A stretch of DNA of 64,000 nt. It comes from Fischerella sp. JS2. GTDB taxonomy: Bacteria > Cyanobacteriota > Cyanobacteriia > Cyanobacteriales > Nostocaceae. The notes below the pieces were generated by a model, which was not told where the DNA came from, ran no database searches, and worked only from the letters and a program-made list of their open reading frames with translations. Location of the stretch: positions 5,395,724 through 5,459,723 of the forward strand of contig NZ_CP135918.1 in NCBI RefSeq assembly GCF_032393985.1, in the 5' to 3' direction. The position numbers and the translations under genes are program-made. Shown piece by piece: positions 62,608 to 64,000 of this stretch (its first letter is position 1; the number at the start of each line of letters is the position of its first letter).

Positions 62608-63999
62608 TTAACCTTGGTAACTTTCTAAATCCTTGACTGGTGGCCCGTGCAACACTTTGCCATCATAGTCATAACGTCCACCGTGACAGGGACAGTCCCA
62701 ACTTTTTTCGGCGCTGTTCCAGTTGACAATACAACCGAGATGGGTGCATGTAGCCGAAATTGTGTGAAGTTGTCCCTGTTGATCGCGGTAGGCAGCTATC
62801 TTTTTACCATCAATTGTCAGTAGCTTAGCTTCATCTTTTGCTACTGCTGCCAAAGAAGAATCATCAAGTCCCTTGAGGCGATCGCCTACCCAATGAAATC
62901 CTACCTCTAGGTTATTCTTGAGTGATTCGGTAGTTAAAAATGGAGTTGTACGCGTAGAATCGTAGAGTTTTAACCAATGATTGTCTATTCCTAAAATTAA
63001 ATCTGAAAGCAACATTCCTGCTAGTGTACCTTTGCTCATACCCCAAAGGCTAAATCCTGTTGCTACGTAGACATTCTTACTAAAGGGGGTAAGTTTACCA
63101 ATATAAGGTAGCTGATCAAAAGACACCATATCCTGTGTAGACCAGCGATACTCAAATTGCTCGACTCTAAAACGGGAACGAGCATAAGTTTCTAGTTTTT
63201 GGTAACGTTCTTCGGTTTTGGTAACAGTACCAACTTTATGTCCACCGCCACCGACTAATAACAGCAATCCACCATCACCAGCAGGAGTTGTCCGAATTGA
63301 ATGATAGTCGCTGCCAGTACCAATATACATTCCTTCTGGCGCTCTTGCTGGGTCTATGCGAGCAGCAATAATATAGGAACGCTTGGGATAAGTCTTAGCA
63401 AAAAATAGTCCTTGATTGAGAATAGGTAAATTAGTAGATACTATTACATTTTGTGCTTTGACAGTTCCTGTCGCTGTTACTACCTGACAGGGAGTACCTT
63501 CTTCGACGTTTTCTACGCGGGTATTTTCAAATATATAACTGCCATTACCATCAATTAATTTTGCAAGATGCAGCAAATATTTACGAGCATGAAATTGAGC
63601 TTGGTTATCAAATTTAATAGCTCCAGCAATAGAAAATGGTAAAGAAGTTTCTGTCACAAAGGAAGCTGGCAATCCTAAATTAACTGCTGCTTCTACTTCT
63701 TTTTTGATGTCATCTAAATTCTCTGCTGTTTCTGCAAAGGTATAAGCACTTCTACGACTAAAATCACAATTGATATTTTCTTCTTCTACAAATTGTGCTA
63801 CTCTTTCAATAGCAGCTTGATTAGAATCTGCATAAATTTGTGTTTTTTGATCACCAATTTCCTTAATCAATTGCGCGTAAATTAATTGGTGAAGTGAAGT
63901 AATTTTTGCTGTTGTATGTCCACTGACACCCGTTGCAATCTGTTGCGAATCAAGGATAGCCACAGTTTTTCCGGCACGCTTGAGGAGCATACCAGCTGT
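62608..63999 (-). CDS. FAD-dependent oxidoreductase with Rieske domain, 5' partial
   Basis: N-terminal DAO-type FAD enzyme fused to a C-terminal Rieske [2Fe-2S] domain. The frame is open to the right edge, so the start and the first Gly-rich loop are outside. Seen: TVAILDSQQIATGVSGHTT, GGLLLLVGGGGHKVG, and the Rieske ligands CTHLGC and CPCHGG (C-x-H...C-x-x-H spacing of 15-17). Related proteins are common in cyanobacteria and Bacillus (YhfW-like); the substrate is unknown. Converges with the beta-barrel gene. The last residues VKDLESYQG are near the family's usual end. Confidence 0.92.
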   Translation of the reverse strand, partial: TAGMLLKRAGKTVAILDSQQIATGVSGHTTAKITSLHQLIYAQLIKEIGDQKTQIYADSNQAAIERVAQFVEEENINCDFSRRSAYTFAETAENLDDIKKEVEAAVNLGLPASFVTETSLPFSIAGAIKFDNQAQFHARKYLLHLAKLIDGNGSYIFENTRVENVEEGTPCQVVTATGTVKAQNVIVSTNLPILNQGLFFAKTYPKRSYIIAARIDPARAPEGMYIGTGSDYHSIRTTPAGDGGLLLLVGGGGHKVGTVTKTEERYQKLETYARSRFRVEQFEYRWSTQDMVSFDQLPYIGKLTPFSKNVYVATGFSLWGMSKGTLAGMLLSDLILGIDNHWLKLYDSTRTTPFLTTESLKNNLEVGFHWVGDRLKGLDDSSLAAVAKDEAKLLTIDGKKIAAYRDQQGQLHTISATCTHLGCIVNWNSAEKSWDCPCHGGRYDYDGKVLHGPPVKDLESYQG

Positions 64000-64000
64000 G

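Noticed and set aside
1-64000. tRNA, rRNA or complete insertion sequences
   Set aside because: None could be recognised; no cloverleaf or transposase catalytic motif was found by reading.

Overview
The window is chromosomal DNA of a filamentous, Nostoc/Calothrix-type cyanobacterium. The evidence is the abundant GCGATCGC (HIP1) octamers, a core set of cyanobacterial genes (acsF for chlorophyll synthesis, crtR for carotenoid hydroxylation, pipX-pipY-sepF-proC in their usual order, DUF3086, DUF3119, DUF1822) and dense small dispersed repeats of the kind known from Nostocales. No rRNA, tRNA, CRISPR array, prophage or complete transposase gene was seen.

Layout. 1-3733: a hybrid histidine kinase (cut by the left edge) followed by a five-domain response regulator. 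3897-7335: a run of decaying genes: an NHLM-type peptide-exporter ATPase remnant, a DUF4258 toxin-like gene with a nonsense codon beside an intact YgiT-type antitoxin, and an FHA-Ser/Thr kinase remnant carrying a small inserted element. 7431-12758: an SDR oxidoreductase, then a minus-strand envelope/lipid group (plsY, DUF3086, DUF3119, MlaE permease). 13329-20943: sppA, aroH, a PstS-like protein, a Ser/Thr kinase, crtR and pyruvate kinase. 21014-26946: a surface-polysaccharide block with two glycosyltransferases and the dTDP-rhamnose genes rfbA, rfbD and rfbC (no rfbB here). 27082-36344: a chorismate-binding synthase, pipX-pipY-sepF-proC, a Ski2/Mtr4-like helicase and an adenosine-specific kinase. 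36585-40425: YgfZ and a large coiled-coil/TPR membrane protein. 40912-47498: a secreted protein and a minus-strand group of sigma-like factor, DUF1822 protein and a 1241-residue CHAT-protease/periplasmic-binding-protein fusion. 47555-52316: two flotillin-like proteins, an NfeD-like OB-fold protein and a TIGR04222 membrane protein. 52849-55764: an accessory patch with a broken STAND NTPase, a HicB-like/PIN toxin-antitoxin pair, HIP1-flanked repeats and a Uma2 nuclease. 56807-64000: rpsD, a cysteine-rich secreted protein, a retron-type reverse transcriptase, acsF with a clear terminator, an outer-membrane-like protein and an FAD/Rieske oxidoreductase cut by the right edge.

Three things stand out. 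First, intergenic-type repeat DNA has entered coding sequence in frame in four otherwise normal genes (histidine kinase, response regulator, glycosyltransferase, chorismate-binding synthase) and also makes the tail of the TPR protein. Second, the sigma-like/DUF1822/CHAT-(TPR-PBP)2 group looks like a membrane receptor in which ligand binding outside could control a caspase-like protease inside. Third, the reverse transcriptase has retron-specific motifs and resembles the myxobacterial Mx162 enzyme, but no msr-msd could be recognised beside it.

Family assignments rest on motifs and remembered family sequences, not on searches. Residue numbers are counted from the start chosen in each entry unless stated.
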